64,000 bases of DNA. Origin: Diplocarpon mali (Eukaryota > Ascomycota > Leotiomycetes > Helotiales > Drepanopezizaceae). The stretch is taken from contig JAENRP010000006.1 in the NCBI GenBank assembly GCA_024741835.1, positions 4,318-68,317 on the forward strand, written 5' to 3'. Positions 1 to 11,114 of the stretch are shown here, piece after piece. Position numbers and translations under genes: made by a program. Below the pieces are notes generated by a model. It was not told where the DNA came from. It ran no database searches and saw only the letters and a list, made by a program, of their open reading frames with translations. Within the stretch, counting starts at the first letter, position 1; each line of letters begins with the position of its first letter.

Positions 1-38
1 CCTTGGGGTCTGCAAATAATCTTTCTCCCATGGTGCCG

Positions 39-70
39 CTAGCGGGGGGCTAGCGGGGGGCTAGCGGGGG
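39..70. repeat. 11-bp tandem repeat, 3 copies
   Basis: Three head-to-tail copies of CTAGCGGGGGG, the last one base shorter. No gene is adjacent. Confidence 0.85.
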
Positions 71-185
71 ATAACTCTACTGTACTATACTAGCGAGCCG
101 ATCTTGGGGCCGGGTGGGGCGAGGGCTGGCCAGGCCAGGCCGACGTGGAGAACCGGGTCGTCCTCAGGCGTGCGTCGAGCAAAGA

Positions 186-475
186 CAGGGGGAGGGGGAG
201 GGGGAGGGGGAGGGCAGAGAGGGCAAAGAGAGGGGGAGGGCAGAGAGGGCAGAGAGGGGGAGGGCAGAGAGGGCAAAGAGAGGGGGAGGGCGAGGGGGAT
301 GGCAGAGAGAGGGGGAGTGCAAAGGGGGAGATGAGGAAGAAGAAGAAGAGGGAGAAGGCGTAGAGGAGATGGGCGAGGGGAGGGCAGAGAGCAGAGAGAG
401 AGGGGGAGGAAGAAGAAGAAGGCGACGAAGACGAAGAAGCCGAAGCAGGCGACACGAAAGCAGGGAGGCAGAGCA
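186..475. repeat. purine-rich G/A tract with imperfect repeats
   Basis: A GGGGGA run (about 188-214) passes into degenerate units built on GGGCAGAGA and GGCAAAGAGA, then into GAAGAA-rich sequence. The plus strand is almost all purine. Apparent Glu/Gly/Arg-rich frames across it come from the repeat. Confidence 0.8.
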
Positions 476-1330
476 GAAGAAGCAGAGCAGAGAGGAGGGA
501 GAGCAGGCGAGCCAAGCCGTGCCAGGAGGACATGGACAAGAGGTTGTGATGTTATACGGCATCCGCTTGCTAGGCTATCCAGCTTCCCAGTCGGTGTGTT
601 CTTGCGCCGACGATGGTGATGTCCCGCGCTCACCTTGGATCGCAGGTTGGGCCTCCAGCTGGACGTTGTCGCCGGCTTGCCTCGGAATTCCTCTGGAGCC
701 GCCCTATTCAATCGGGAACCGAGCCAGGCAGCGCGATGGCCGTTTCTCGACGGCGAGTAGGCGCCCTTGCCTCGAGGCGGCCGGCCAGCCTCGCGTCGCC
801 AGGATGACCTGAGCCGTCTGGATGTTCACGAAGACGCCGAAGAGGTATCGATGCCCTTCGGGTCCTGCACTGCACGGTCGCATTGCCGTCGCGAGAGTCT
901 CACCGGATGGTCTCTGGATATGTGCCGACGCCGAGCTCGGACGGGGACAGTGAGGGGAGGCTTCTGTCCTGGCTGGCTGGTCGAGTCGCCATGGGAGCGT
1001 ATGGCTGACAGCCGGCGAGAAGTGCATCGTTCGCGTCGCCGACCGACGTGGGTGATTTCTCCCTCTCCTCCCGACACCTTACTGCACCGTCTCGAGACCT
1101 ACCTGGGCTGCTTCCTTGCATCCCACTTCTCCCCCGGGCTCCCGAGGAACTTGCCTTGCTTTGCAACGCTGCAGCTGCAGACGCCACGCTCGCTGCAGAG
1201 GTAGTAGGTCAGGTAGGTAGGGATGGTAATCTACATCGAGTGCATCCTGTCCTCGTATCCAGCAAGCAGCGGGCAGTCGGATAGAGTGTCGGGCGGTCGA
1301 GTGCAGGAGAGTCCCGTCCAGGGCCGACAG

Positions 1331-1386
1331 GACAATGCCTACCGGACATTGTCTACAGGACATGGCCTACGGGACAATGCCTACAG
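1331..1386. repeat. 14-bp minisatellite, 4 copies
   Basis: Four imperfect head-to-tail copies of a unit close to GACAATGCCTACAG. Copies 1 and 4 are almost identical; the middle two carry substitutions. Confidence 0.8.
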
Positions 1387-2217
1387 CTGTTACGGCATTG
1401 ATTCGTTATCTCGCCGCGTTGCATGTACACTCTGCAGTAGCCGAGCGCAAACAAGCCCGTCGTCGCACTCTCGCCTCCTTGACGTACCTGGCTATGTAAC
1501 ACCAACCCTCCACCCGGCCGCGAGTCCTTCGCCCTTGAGCTGGCCCCGCAAAAACTCTTTCTTCTTCTCGAGAGGTGTTCCTCGTCATAGCTCCCTCCCC
1601 CACATCTCTGGACCGGCGTTGGATGGCTCGCCTCTGCTGATTCTCGCTGTCCCCACAGGAGGCGAGGCGCTACGGCTTACCCGCAGGCAAGCTGCTTGCA
1701 GCGATCATACGACGATCGTACAGTCTTCTCATCTACGGACCTATAACTGCCTCTCCTGATGACTACCGCATGGTACGGTACAGGATCCCCTCGTACGACG
1801 GGTAATGATATATCTCAACCCACCGAGGGCGTGAGACCGGGGAAGCGTCGGAGTGGGTCCCCCACATTGCTCGAGCTCGAGTTCGAGTCGTCTTGTCTCT
1901 GCCAAGTCGTCCCCGTCCTCCCCACCCTCCAGATCTACAAAGCACTCTACGATATACTATTTACACCCAAGGGAGGCTATTTTAGGTATCAGGGTAAATC
2001 GGGGCATCTCAGTATTCTAGCCCCCCCGCCCCCCGCCGAGGCTGGACTAGGAGACGTGTGGGGGCTAGAGCAACGAATCCACGATGCTTCTTTGAAACAA
2101 GGCTTTCTCTTTCCCAAACCCTGCTCTCTGTTCATCTTCATCTCGCGAACCTCGAGGCACGGATGGGAACCATAGTGTACGTGAACCACGCACTCGTCCT
2201 CGTCGGGACGGGGAATC

Positions 2218-2245
2218 GCTGCTGCTGCTGCTGCTGCTGCTGCTG
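2218..2245. repeat. (GCT)n trinucleotide microsatellite
   Basis: About nine uninterrupted GCT units. It could read as polyGln on the minus strand, but no supported gene covers it. Confidence 0.9.
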
Positions 2246-4379
2246 ATATCGATCATCTGTCGAATATCTACCTCCGATCTCGTAATCTCGCCAAACCAGA
2301 AGCAAACACGCGTCGGATTCCACAACCAACGAGCTCCGACGTGAGATCTGGATCATGGATGCTGAATGGCATGTTCCGATGCTCGAAACCCCCGTCCGCT
2401 GACGAGCCTGACCGAGAGATGATGATTAGCCGACCCAGAAGGTCCTGGATGGGAAGCGCCCTGTCGTCTCGCCTCCTGAGCCGTCTCCCGACCTACCCAA
2501 GTAACCTCCTACCAGACCAAGACTACTTGTACAAGCGTGCAAAGGGCATGACGACAAACCAAGCTGTGTCGCCCGCTGACAGTCACCTCGCGACTATCCA
2601 TCACCTACCCGCTTCATGGCCGGTGGATTTTCCGTTGCTGCTTTTCGCGAGGATTGTCCCTCTATCCAGCTTGCGCCCCCACTGCTCACATCCTCTTATT
2701 CTCTTCGGGGGACTCGCCTCTCCGACTGGGGATTTTTGCCTCGGCCTTCCCCTCGAGCTTTCCAGCACGCTCTGGCATCACTTGGCCCCCCCCACCACGA
2801 CTGTCCGGTATCTGTTCGGCGCTTCTCTCCGCCCCAAAGTAAGGGACGCCCACACTCTTGTGACTAGCTGCGTCTGCTAAACTCGGGGTCGATAATATAT
2901 CGGGACAGTACCCGTCCTTCGAACTCCGACCACACGAGGGAACTCGGTTGCTGTCGATGCTCGAATCTTTGATAAGGCAGGCCGTGTCGCCTTACTTGGG
3001 GCAAGCAACGTGTCTGATTCGATCCCACCCTTTTGTCTTGGTGCAACTATCTCTTCATCTCTCACTATCGGTAGCCACTACTCGCGCGGTTGGGACTAAA
3101 GGGGCAAATGCAGTCCTGAGCTACGACGATGGAGCCCCCGCCAGACCCAGCAGCTCTGCGACACTGTCATGACAAGATGGGGTGACCATTGCGACGGTGG
3201 GTCCAACCGTGCGGCCTTCGATACAGTCACCGCTGGTACTGAGGCTCAAGTTATATCTTGGGAAGGGGGGGGGGGGGGGTTGTGGCCATCCTTGCGTAGA
3301 CGGATCTACCAAGTGGTCCGGAAGATGACATGGCATCGCTACCTACCGTGCTTCCCACCATCCATATCAGTGTTGATCCACTGTTACTCCCACGGCTCTC
3401 CGCGAGCGCCTACAGACAGCTCCGTCGTTTGGCATCCCCGTCTGCCAAGATACCTGCATTCCCCAGTCCACATTTCAAGCAAGTCACAATTTCCAAGCGG
3501 CTCGGAGCCGACACTCCTGGGTACGGACTCCCCGCGAAAAAGAGCGTTGCGATGAACCCCCATACGAAGCAAGCCAGATCAAGAGCCACCTAGGTCACGG
3601 TCTCTGCGCAAATGCTTGCCTCGATTGTGTCCGTTGGGCATGCATGGTATGGATCTGCAGTTCTTCATCGATTGACGCGGCAAGAGTGGATTCCAGAGGT
3701 CGCACCGATTTTCTGGCTGCGGGAGCCACTCCCAACGGAGCATCTGCCTGTGGCTAATCAAGGTCATGTCGACGATGGCCTGCGAAGGAATAGCCAATAG
3801 CACCGTGGGCAGAGGAAGACGGATAGTCGAGGCCGCCGGAGCATTTCAAACCTGATGCACACACACCCGACCAGGAGAGTTTCCACTGTGGACCTGGTTC
3901 GGCACCACAGTGCATGTCCTGTCGGGTCGGGCAATCCCCTCCTTATCAATGATGTGTGGCGTCTAGATCCGTAGATGCATTCTATTCTGGCGCGACATTC
4001 CCCCCCCCCTCCCTTCAAAAGACGCTTTCGGTTGTTCGGGATGTCGCGGTAAGGTTCGAGTGTCCCCAAGTACCACAAGGGGTGTGGCCCTTGGTACACT
4101 TCCATGGCCGTTGCCGGGCAAGCAATTTAACCGACCGAATCACGGTGCTTCTTCGGGACCCTGACGGTTCGTACATGGCATTTCGTAATTCTCCATGTTG
4201 GTGGCACACGAGAAGCGGGTCGCTTGATAGGCAGTTCTGGTCTCCAGCCACACGGGGGTTCTGGGCTGTTTTGGACCAACAGTTTGGGGGTGCACAGAAG
4301 ACGACGCGCCAGGAAACATGCAGCCTGGTAGCAGGCCTGGATGCCCGTGGCTGTCCGTCAGCGACTCGGCGCTCCGCAT

Positions 4380-4410
4380 TCAGGTCAGGTCAGGTCAGGT
4401 CGGGTCAGGT
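4380..4410. repeat. (CAGGT)n pentamer repeat
   Basis: Six CAGGT-type units, one of them CGGGT. Similar GGTC-based pentamers recur near 8805-8878 and 26735-26770. Confidence 0.85.
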
Positions 4411-4522
4411 TTGGTGGAGTTCAACCCCTCCATGCAGTCCCGAGGTAATGAGTTCTTGGTCTCAAGCGAATCGCGGGCGGCCTCCTTTTCCCAACTCGGC
4501 TCGCGCACGCAAGCCGCCGGTA

Positions 4523-4603
4523 TGCCATGCCATGCTCTGCTCTGCTCTGCTCTGCTCTGCTCTGCTCTGCTCTGCTCTACTCTGCTCTGCCATGCCATGC
4601 CAT
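4523..4603. repeat. composite pentamer array
   Basis: Eleven TCTGC units (one changed to TCTAC) at 4536-4590, with GCCAT units in the same orientation on both sides. The whole array keeps a 5-bp period, which suggests slippage of an older GCCAT/GCTCT array. Confidence 0.9.
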
Positions 4604-7600
4604 CGGCTGCACGACCAACCTATCAGGTAGCAAGACATCACGGCTCCGTACTTCAACGGCTGTCCAGTTTATTCTCCTGCTGTCTCACCATTACCCCCCC
4701 CCCCCCCTCAAGACGCCACGAATTCGATGGCAATGCCAGAGTGGAATAACAACCTGAGCGTCGTGATACCATCCATCAAACACCAACCGATTTCCTCATC
4801 TGACCGAGAAGCTGAGCTGGCCTGGCCTCCAGCGCTTGGCGTGCTATGTCGGTGCTCTCCGTAAGGTGTCATTCATTGTAGTTCGCCGCACCAAGTTACG
4901 CCCCTCTGAATCGCAAGTGAGTTTGCGGGCTGATGGTTCCTCGACTAATATATTTCATACTTTTTCCTTTACCAAGGCGCTTGCGAATCCCAGGTTCCGA
5001 ATGCCAGCGCGCGTGGTGCTCCTGTCCCGTCGGTTCTCTCTAGTCTCCCGTCGAATGGCACTCCCCAGCGGCTTTTGGTTGATGTTCGAGGTCAACGGCA
5101 GCCTGGGAATCCAGGAATGCAGGGCCCCCGTCACCACCCCCTCTTTCTCGTGCCCGTCTCGAGGGTTGGCTGGCGGGCAGCCTTCTTTCTCGGGGCCGAG
5201 AACGAGCCCTGGCCCCAGATCGGATCGCTGACTGGAGATACTTGGACTCCCTCACCCGGTGGACTTCTTACGTCATTGGTCGCCCGGGTCCGGCTGACGC
5301 TCGCCTCGGGCTGTAAACAAAGCCGGTGCGGTGGTACCAATCGCCCGCAGGCCGTCTCTGGTCGCGGCGAGCCGTCCCGTCCCATCCCGTCCAGATCTCG
5401 ATGTGACTGACCTCCCTGCCTCACCGAGGGATCCGACGACTATCGGCCGCGGCCATGGGTGCTGGAAGCAGAAGTACAAACAGTCCCCTGCCTGGTACTT
5501 GGGCGAGCCGTGCGCGCGGCTGCAACCGGAAGTATACTTCGGATCAAGGGTAAATACTCCACCATCCTAGGCCGTGCACTCTAGATACTTGGCCATGCCG
5601 CTTCTCTTTTCTACCTTGGTATTTTGTATACCCTCCTCCCGCTTTAAACACTGCTTGACACCTCTCGAGCATTTCCCTGATCAGCTCTCTCGTAAGTAAA
5701 GCGTATAATAGCGTAATCGTCTGTCCTAAGAAGGGTGTCGTTTGAGAGTCTTTGGCGTGGGTACACTGAATATGGATTCCATAATTAACGCGTTGATTTT
5801 CAGTCGGAAAAGCGGCGAATTCACATAGTTATATCATGAGCAGGACCCCTTGTTGAAAACCCCGGCTGATTGAGACCTCTAGAATTACGCTCAGACTACC
5901 TTGGTGGAATATTTACCACCTGTACGAAGTAGTTCGACCCCACTACCCCTCCGTCGGAAGGCTTCGACGCCACAGCGGAACCGAGGCCCACCGACCTAGG
6001 GCGCGAGCGGGACATGGTCAGCATACAACGGCCCCCGCGCAATCCATGCTCTTCGTCGTGCCGTCAAGCCTCATCCAGCACGACTCAGCCCGAGCAAATG
6101 CCGGGCCCAACCCAAACGATCTGCGGCCCCTCTGTGCTGGCCGAAAGGGTCAGCCGCCGACGAGACGCTGATCTCTGATCTCTGATCGCTCGGCCGGAAG
6201 GCCGTCCGCGGAACTCGCAAGACCAGGCCCCGCAGCCCCCCCTGGCGCGCGATCTTCGGCGGCGAACATGACAGGTCGAAATGGCGCATCCGCTGGGCTG
6301 GGGAGAGCAGAGCGGTCGGCTGGGGTCCCCGCCCGCGGTGGATGGACCGCTGGCAAACGCCATGCATGCGGGAGGGCTTGTCTCGAGTTGGGCTGGCCCG
6401 ACCTCAGCTGGAGGCTCGACGTGCTGCGCCGGGCTCTCACGTCGACGGCCCGCCGTTCTCCTTCCCAGAGCCAGAGGCGCGCGACGCGGCTGTTTGTTCG
6501 GGGACGGGGACACGTGGGTCGCAACCGCACCGGGAGGCCTGGTCTCTCCCCTTGGCCCGAGCCGAGGCTCCTTCTGGGCCGAGCGGCTCCTCCGGCCTGC
6601 GGGTGCGGAGCGGGAGCTGATGCGTGCACGCTTCCCGTCATGGTATGTACGTCCCTACCACACCTGCCATTCTCACATGTTGTCAGCGAATGGACGAGAC
6701 CAGAGAAGGGCCTGTTCCGGCCAACGGCACTGGCTGGACTTGATTGGCCCTACGATCCTGGTTCGAGCCTGGCCCGGAGCGCGGACGCGAACGGCATCTG
6801 CCCTGCCCCTGGTCTGCCGTGCCATGCTGGCCGCGGCCGGTCCGGTGGCAAGGTTGACAGCTCCTACGTTCGGTACCGTCGCGGCCGAAATACCTCCATT
6901 CCGGCTCCTGCCGAGAGGCATCCCGGTACCGACGGGCTAGCATGGACATGGATGACGATGCTGACCCGAGCGGGAAGCGGATCTTCCCGGCTCCGAGGCC
7001 ATCACGGGGTGAGCTCTTCCCGGATGATTCGAGCGGGCGGAGACCGTCGGGCCCCGGGAGCAGGCACAACGCCCAATCCAGCGCCGACCCGCCGCTGCTC
7101 GGTCCGTCTCCGGCCGAGGCGCTGGCAGCGAGGGGAGGTAGCGCCAGGCCAGGCCCGGCCCGGCCCGGCGAGGCGACGTCGGACGCGTCTCTCTCAGCCC
7201 CGAAACGTAGTTCGAGCCCAGCCGGCGCGAGTCTTCACCCTCCCCACGACGCCTGTCCCGAGGAGGCTGTCGTGCCGAGCGGAGGATGCGTAGACGCGGC
7301 GTTGCTCTTCCAACCATCCCTGCCGGACCTCCCTCCACCTCACGTCGGACACCCCCTCTCCTCTCCTCCTCGCCCCCTGTGCCGCTGCCAGCCGAAACGG
7401 CACAGCTTCCGACGGGGCGCGGCGGGCTTCGGCGTCCCGTGCCGCCAGGCCGCCGAGCGGGCGCCGGTGCTGGCAGTAGGCTTTCTCTCGGGACTGCCGT
7501 CGACGCTCTCTCCTCGCGCCGCGGTGGGCTGCGCTCCGGTCCCGTGCCGCGTCCCATCTCGCGTGCTGCGATCCCCTCGGTACCCGGGGCTCCAGGACCA

Positions 7601-7878
7601 GACCGTCCGGTCCGGTCCCAGGCACCTCGTCTCATCCGGAGAGGGGAACCCCCCTCATCCCTTCCCCGGCCGCTACCGGAGCTTGCCTACCCCGCAGGGC
7701 TGCAGGCTGGCCTTGTATCCAGCTTAGGCCTGCCCGGACCCAGAGAGGGACGCTCCGCTCGAAAGGGTCGCGTTCGCCTCCCTCCCTTTCTGGGGTCATC
7801 ATATCACCTCGTATCCCCCGGCGGGCCTTTCGGGATTGCCCCCTTCGCTTCGAGAAGGATGCACAGAAGAAAGGGGGT

Positions 7879-7929
7879 GGGAGCGGGAGCGGGAGCGGCA
7901 GCGGGAACGGGAACGGGAACGGGAACGGG
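7879..7929. repeat. hexamer repeat GGGAGC/GGGAAC
   Basis: About eight hexamer units that switch from GGGAGC to GGGAAC part-way along. They lie just beyond the 3' end of the small secreted-protein gene. Confidence 0.85.
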
Positions 7930-8152
7930 ACACGAAAAGGGAACACACGTGCGCGTGACCTGCCCTGCCCTGCGTTGGGAGCATTGGGCAGTCAGCTCAC
8001 CTCTCCTCAGACTCCGTACGGCGATGCATGTTTTCTCTCGGCCGGGGATGAGACTATGCCATGTGATAGCGTACGTACAGAGAATGAGCCTCGCGCCGTC
8101 TCCGGCCGGCGAGACGGTCGCCTGCCCTCCCCCCCCCCCCTCCCCCGGGGCC

Positions 8153-8785
8153 TCAGAAGGCCGCGGTTGCTCGCGTCCAGTAGGCGAGCCGGTCAGGGGT
8201 CGCGGTGACACCCAGACAGCCCATGTATGCTTCGAAGCCGGCCTGCCCTCCCGCCTGCAGGGCCGCCCGGACGCGGGGGCTGCACTGCGTGGTGAGGAAC
8301 CAGGCTCCCGAGGCCCAGGCGTACTCGTCGGGGAGGACGAGGGCGCGGATGGCGTTCAGCGTGTCGTTGCTCAGCCCGTCCGTCGAGGCCGCGGTGGTGA
8401 TGGCCCGCAGCTCCGCGGCCAGGTCGGGGATGGAGGCGGCGTAGCGCAGGTTGCTGCTGGCGAGCTGCATGTTGCGCGTCCCCTGCCCGGGCCGGCCGGG
8501 GTCCACGTTGGTGTTGTACTTGAAGTCCCCCGTCTCGAAGGCCACGACGGACAGCACCGCCGCGATCTCGGCGGCCGCGTCGACGTGGTAGGCGGCCATG
8601 GCGGCGGCGAGGAACGGGGCCGCCTGCACGTTGGTCCGGCACTCGGCGGGGACGGGCGCCCCGGCACAGGTGCGCGAGGCCGGGGCGATGGCGAGGAGCT
8701 GGTCGCTGCCGAGCGCGGCCCGGGGGGTGCCGGCGGCGCAGGCCGCGCCGGCGAGCATCGCCAGGCGGAGGATCCTGGCGCGCAT
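8153..8785 (-). CDS. small secreted protein, lysozyme-like fungal family (function unknown)
   Basis: A single-exon gene of 210 residues. The N-terminus (first about 26 residues: basic start, then an Ala/Leu-rich core) looks like a secretion signal. The mature part contains VVAFETGDFKYNTN followed by PGRPGQGTRNMQ and, near the C-terminus, EYAWASGAWFLTTQC. From memory of fungal proteomes these blocks typify a family of secreted ascomycete proteins of unknown function; the fold may be lysozyme-like, with the Glu of FETG a possible active residue, but that is inference. I chose the Met at 8785 because the upstream in-frame sequence is low-complexity Pro/Arg/Thr and the signal peptide starts exactly there. 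Four Cys in the mature part fit disulfides. It stands alone in a gene-poor GC-rich stretch. Confidence 0.75.
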   Translation of the reverse strand: MRARILRLAMLAGAACAAGTPRAALGSDQLLAIAPASRTCAGAPVPAECRTNVQAAPFLAAAMAAYHVDAAAEIAAVLSVVAFETGDFKYNTNVDPGRPGQGTRNMQLASSNLRYAASIPDLAAELRAITTAASTDGLSNDTLNAIRALVLPDEYAWASGAWFLTTQCSPRVRAALQAGGQAGFEAYMGCLGVTATPDRLAYWTRATAAF

Positions 8786-8804
8786 CGCGCGTCGAGTGGT
8801 GGTG

Positions 8805-8878
8805 TTGCGAGGTCGGGTCGGCGGCGCGGTCGGGTCGGGTCGGCAGCGTGGTCGGGTCGGCGGCGTGGTCGGGTGCGG
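8805..8878. repeat. GGTCGGGTCGGCGGC-type repeat
   Basis: Overlapping GGTCG/GGTCGGCGGC units directly upstream of the secreted-protein start codon, so they lie in its 5' leader or promoter. Confidence 0.8.
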
Positions 8879-9018
8879 ACCGGCGATCTCGTGCGTGTGC
8901 GTGGGGGGGGAGAGCAGGCGGGCGGGTCGAAGGCAGGCCGTGGAGGCCTTGCAGTCACGTATCGGAATACCACGAAGCCTCTTCTCTCTCACCCACCGGA
9001 CCACAACTCTGCGAAGGA

Positions 9019-9100
9019 GTGAGTGGGTGGATGGGTGGATGGGTGATGGGTGATGGGCGATGGATAAATGAGTGGATAAATGGACGGATGAATGAACGGG
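9019..9100. repeat. degenerate GGAT/GGTGATG repeat
   Basis: Tetramer- and heptamer-like units (GGTGGATG, GGTGATG, GGATAAATG). A shorter related patch lies at about 9521-9560. Confidence 0.75.
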
Positions 9101-10406
9101 CCAAACACCGCAGCGAGGAGGGATCAACAGCAGGCCCTGGTCTGACCACGACCCTTCCAACCCGAAGCAAAAGCTCGCGCGCCAAAGAGGCACAACCGAG
9201 AGCGAGCTGTGTTTTTTCGTCTCGCCTAGCCGGCTGACGATGCTGGATCACGTGGCAGGTGGGCGGAGGAGCACCGAGAAGATATCCAGTGCCTGGGAGG
9301 GCAGCCGAGCCGGAGGAGAAATCCCCATCCTATCTATACTCATACCGAAACCTGCCTCAGCAGCGGCCCCTACGCCGTCTTTGAGCTCTCGAGGACCACA
9401 AGGCCAGCTCTGAGCCCAGCCAGGGGTTGGGTCGGTTCTTGCGCCAGACACGGGGATGCTGCGGTCCACACAGCACAGGCGCCGGCGCTGCGGCTCAAAC
9501 ACGAGGCCAGAGCAGAGGGGATGGGATGGATGGATGGGTGAATGAGTGGTAGATGCATGGGCTGTCGTTGGAATGTCGATGGACGGTCGATTGGCGGGCA
9601 AGCATCCGCGAGGGCCAATGGCTCGTCGCCGCTGCGTCGGGAGGTGGCCATGGTGCTGGGCGAAGCATCAGGCCCGGCGTTTCAAGTCTCAGAGGGGTCT
9701 CGCTTCACCGCGACTCAGTTCACCACCTCCAAAAAGTCCCTCGCTGCCAGACCGACGGGCCGATATCTCACCAGCTCGAAAGATGTCACCGCCCCTGCGT
9801 GGGCGGCTTCAACGCCTCTTCCGACATGGTTGTGCGAGGACGAGACGCCGTGTCCACCCGCTGGTGATTGTTGCGCAGAGACGGGGTTGTCCCCTTGGGG
9901 AGGGCGAGCCGGGGAGGGGATGGAGGGGGTCTACTGCATTCGCCTCCTGACATTTGAAATTCAAAAAGGGGGGAGGTGCAGGTGGGTATTGCGAAGCATA
10001 AGGATGCGATGGGAGGATTGATCTAGAGCAGCGAAGGGGGGCCGCCTTTCAAAAGAGTTCCGTGAGGGTGCGGAACGAACTGGTGTCGGTGCAGAAAAGG
10101 TTCGGTCGCCGTGCAGAACAGGACGAATGGTCGGGGGGCACGGCGGGGTCGGTCTTGTCCTCTGAGCTGGACGGAGCAGAGGCCCTGGTCGAGATGTCTT
10201 TGTCTTTGTCCGTCTCGCCTGGTGGCGCTGGCGCAGAGGGTGGCGGGTTCCATGGTCGAATCGGCCCAGAATGCTCGATGGGCGGGCAGGGCCCTGCTTG
10301 CGGATGCTTCCTTTGTCATGGTTGCTCTCGCCGTAGAGCACCCGCTCGGAGAGACCACTGCATCTCGCTCTATGCGCAGCCCAAGCCGAATACTGACTTG
10401 GATTGG

Positions 10407-10545
10407 ATATGTATATATACAGATGTAGACATATATATACACATACACATATATACATATACACATATATACAGATATAGACATATATGTACACATACAT
10501 ATACACATACACATACACACATATATACAGATATAGACATATATG

Positions 10546-10577
<32 letters not shown>

Positions 10578-10644
10578 TATACACACATACACACATATAC
10601 TCACATACACACATAAATGTATATACACATACACACATACACAC
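10407..10644. repeat. TA/AC-rich microsatellite (about 240 bp)
   Basis: A long, impure array of ATACAC, TATACA and ATATAGAC units, the largest simple repeat in the window. The Tyr/Thr/His- or Val/Cys-rich frames across it come from the repeat. Confidence 0.9.
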
Positions 10645-11114
10645 ATCCATTTCCCTTCTTCTGACGTGTGGCCGAGTCTTTCTTTGGACAGGCCGCGGAT
10701 CAGACAGGCCGCGGATCAGTACGAGACCCGTCTGCACTGATCGACCGAGACCCAAGGATGCATTTCAGCAGCAATGTGATCCATACTGTGTAGAGACGGC
10801 AGCTGGCTCAAACATCCCATCGCAAGAGCAGGATAGGTGCTTGCATGGAATTTCCGGGCGTTGCAGACCCAAAACTCGCAAGCTACCCTAACGTCAGGTT
10901 CAAGGCTACAGAGGGAGAGATCGGGGTGGTTGATCGTGGCAGATAATGTTCGCCGTGGGTCCTGGTAACGCGTTAAACGCGCCAGGCGCGACGATAAGGG
11001 CGATACTGCAACCGTCAACGAGCGCACCGCAATCGCCAAGCGGAACCCAACATCATGTAAGGTCATCGGGGTCATGCCGACGGAGGAGGCGTCGCTTCAT
11101 CCAGACCAGCCGGC

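Larger units (their letters stand above)
1..8152. other. gene-poor GC-rich stretch
   Basis: No reading frame here shows a recognisable domain, conserved motif or plausible splice structure. The long open frames (for example plus 6268-7293 and 7286-9022) are rich in Arg, Pro, Gly and Ala, overlap each other on both strands and are what high GC content produces by chance. The stretch carries purine-rich tracts, an 11-bp repeat, a 14-bp repeat, a CTG run and several pentamer and hexamer repeats, which are listed separately. Non-coding transcripts cannot be excluded. Confidence 0.6.
8786..11114. other. intergenic, repeat-rich
   Basis: Upstream regions of the secreted-protein gene (minus) and of the RAD17-type gene (plus). 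It holds GGTCG-based repeats, degenerate GGAT/GGTGATG repeats and a large TA/AC microsatellite. No further gene was recognised. Confidence 0.6.

Noticed and set aside
6268..9022. Long plus-strand open frames (341 and 578 codons)
   Set aside because: They are Arg/Pro/Gly/Ala-rich, overlap other long frames on both strands, run through tandem repeats and lack any domain. The second is antisense to the secreted-protein gene.
10023..10755. Val/Cys/Tyr-rich minus-strand frames
   Set aside because: They read through the TA/AC microsatellite; the composition comes from the repeat.
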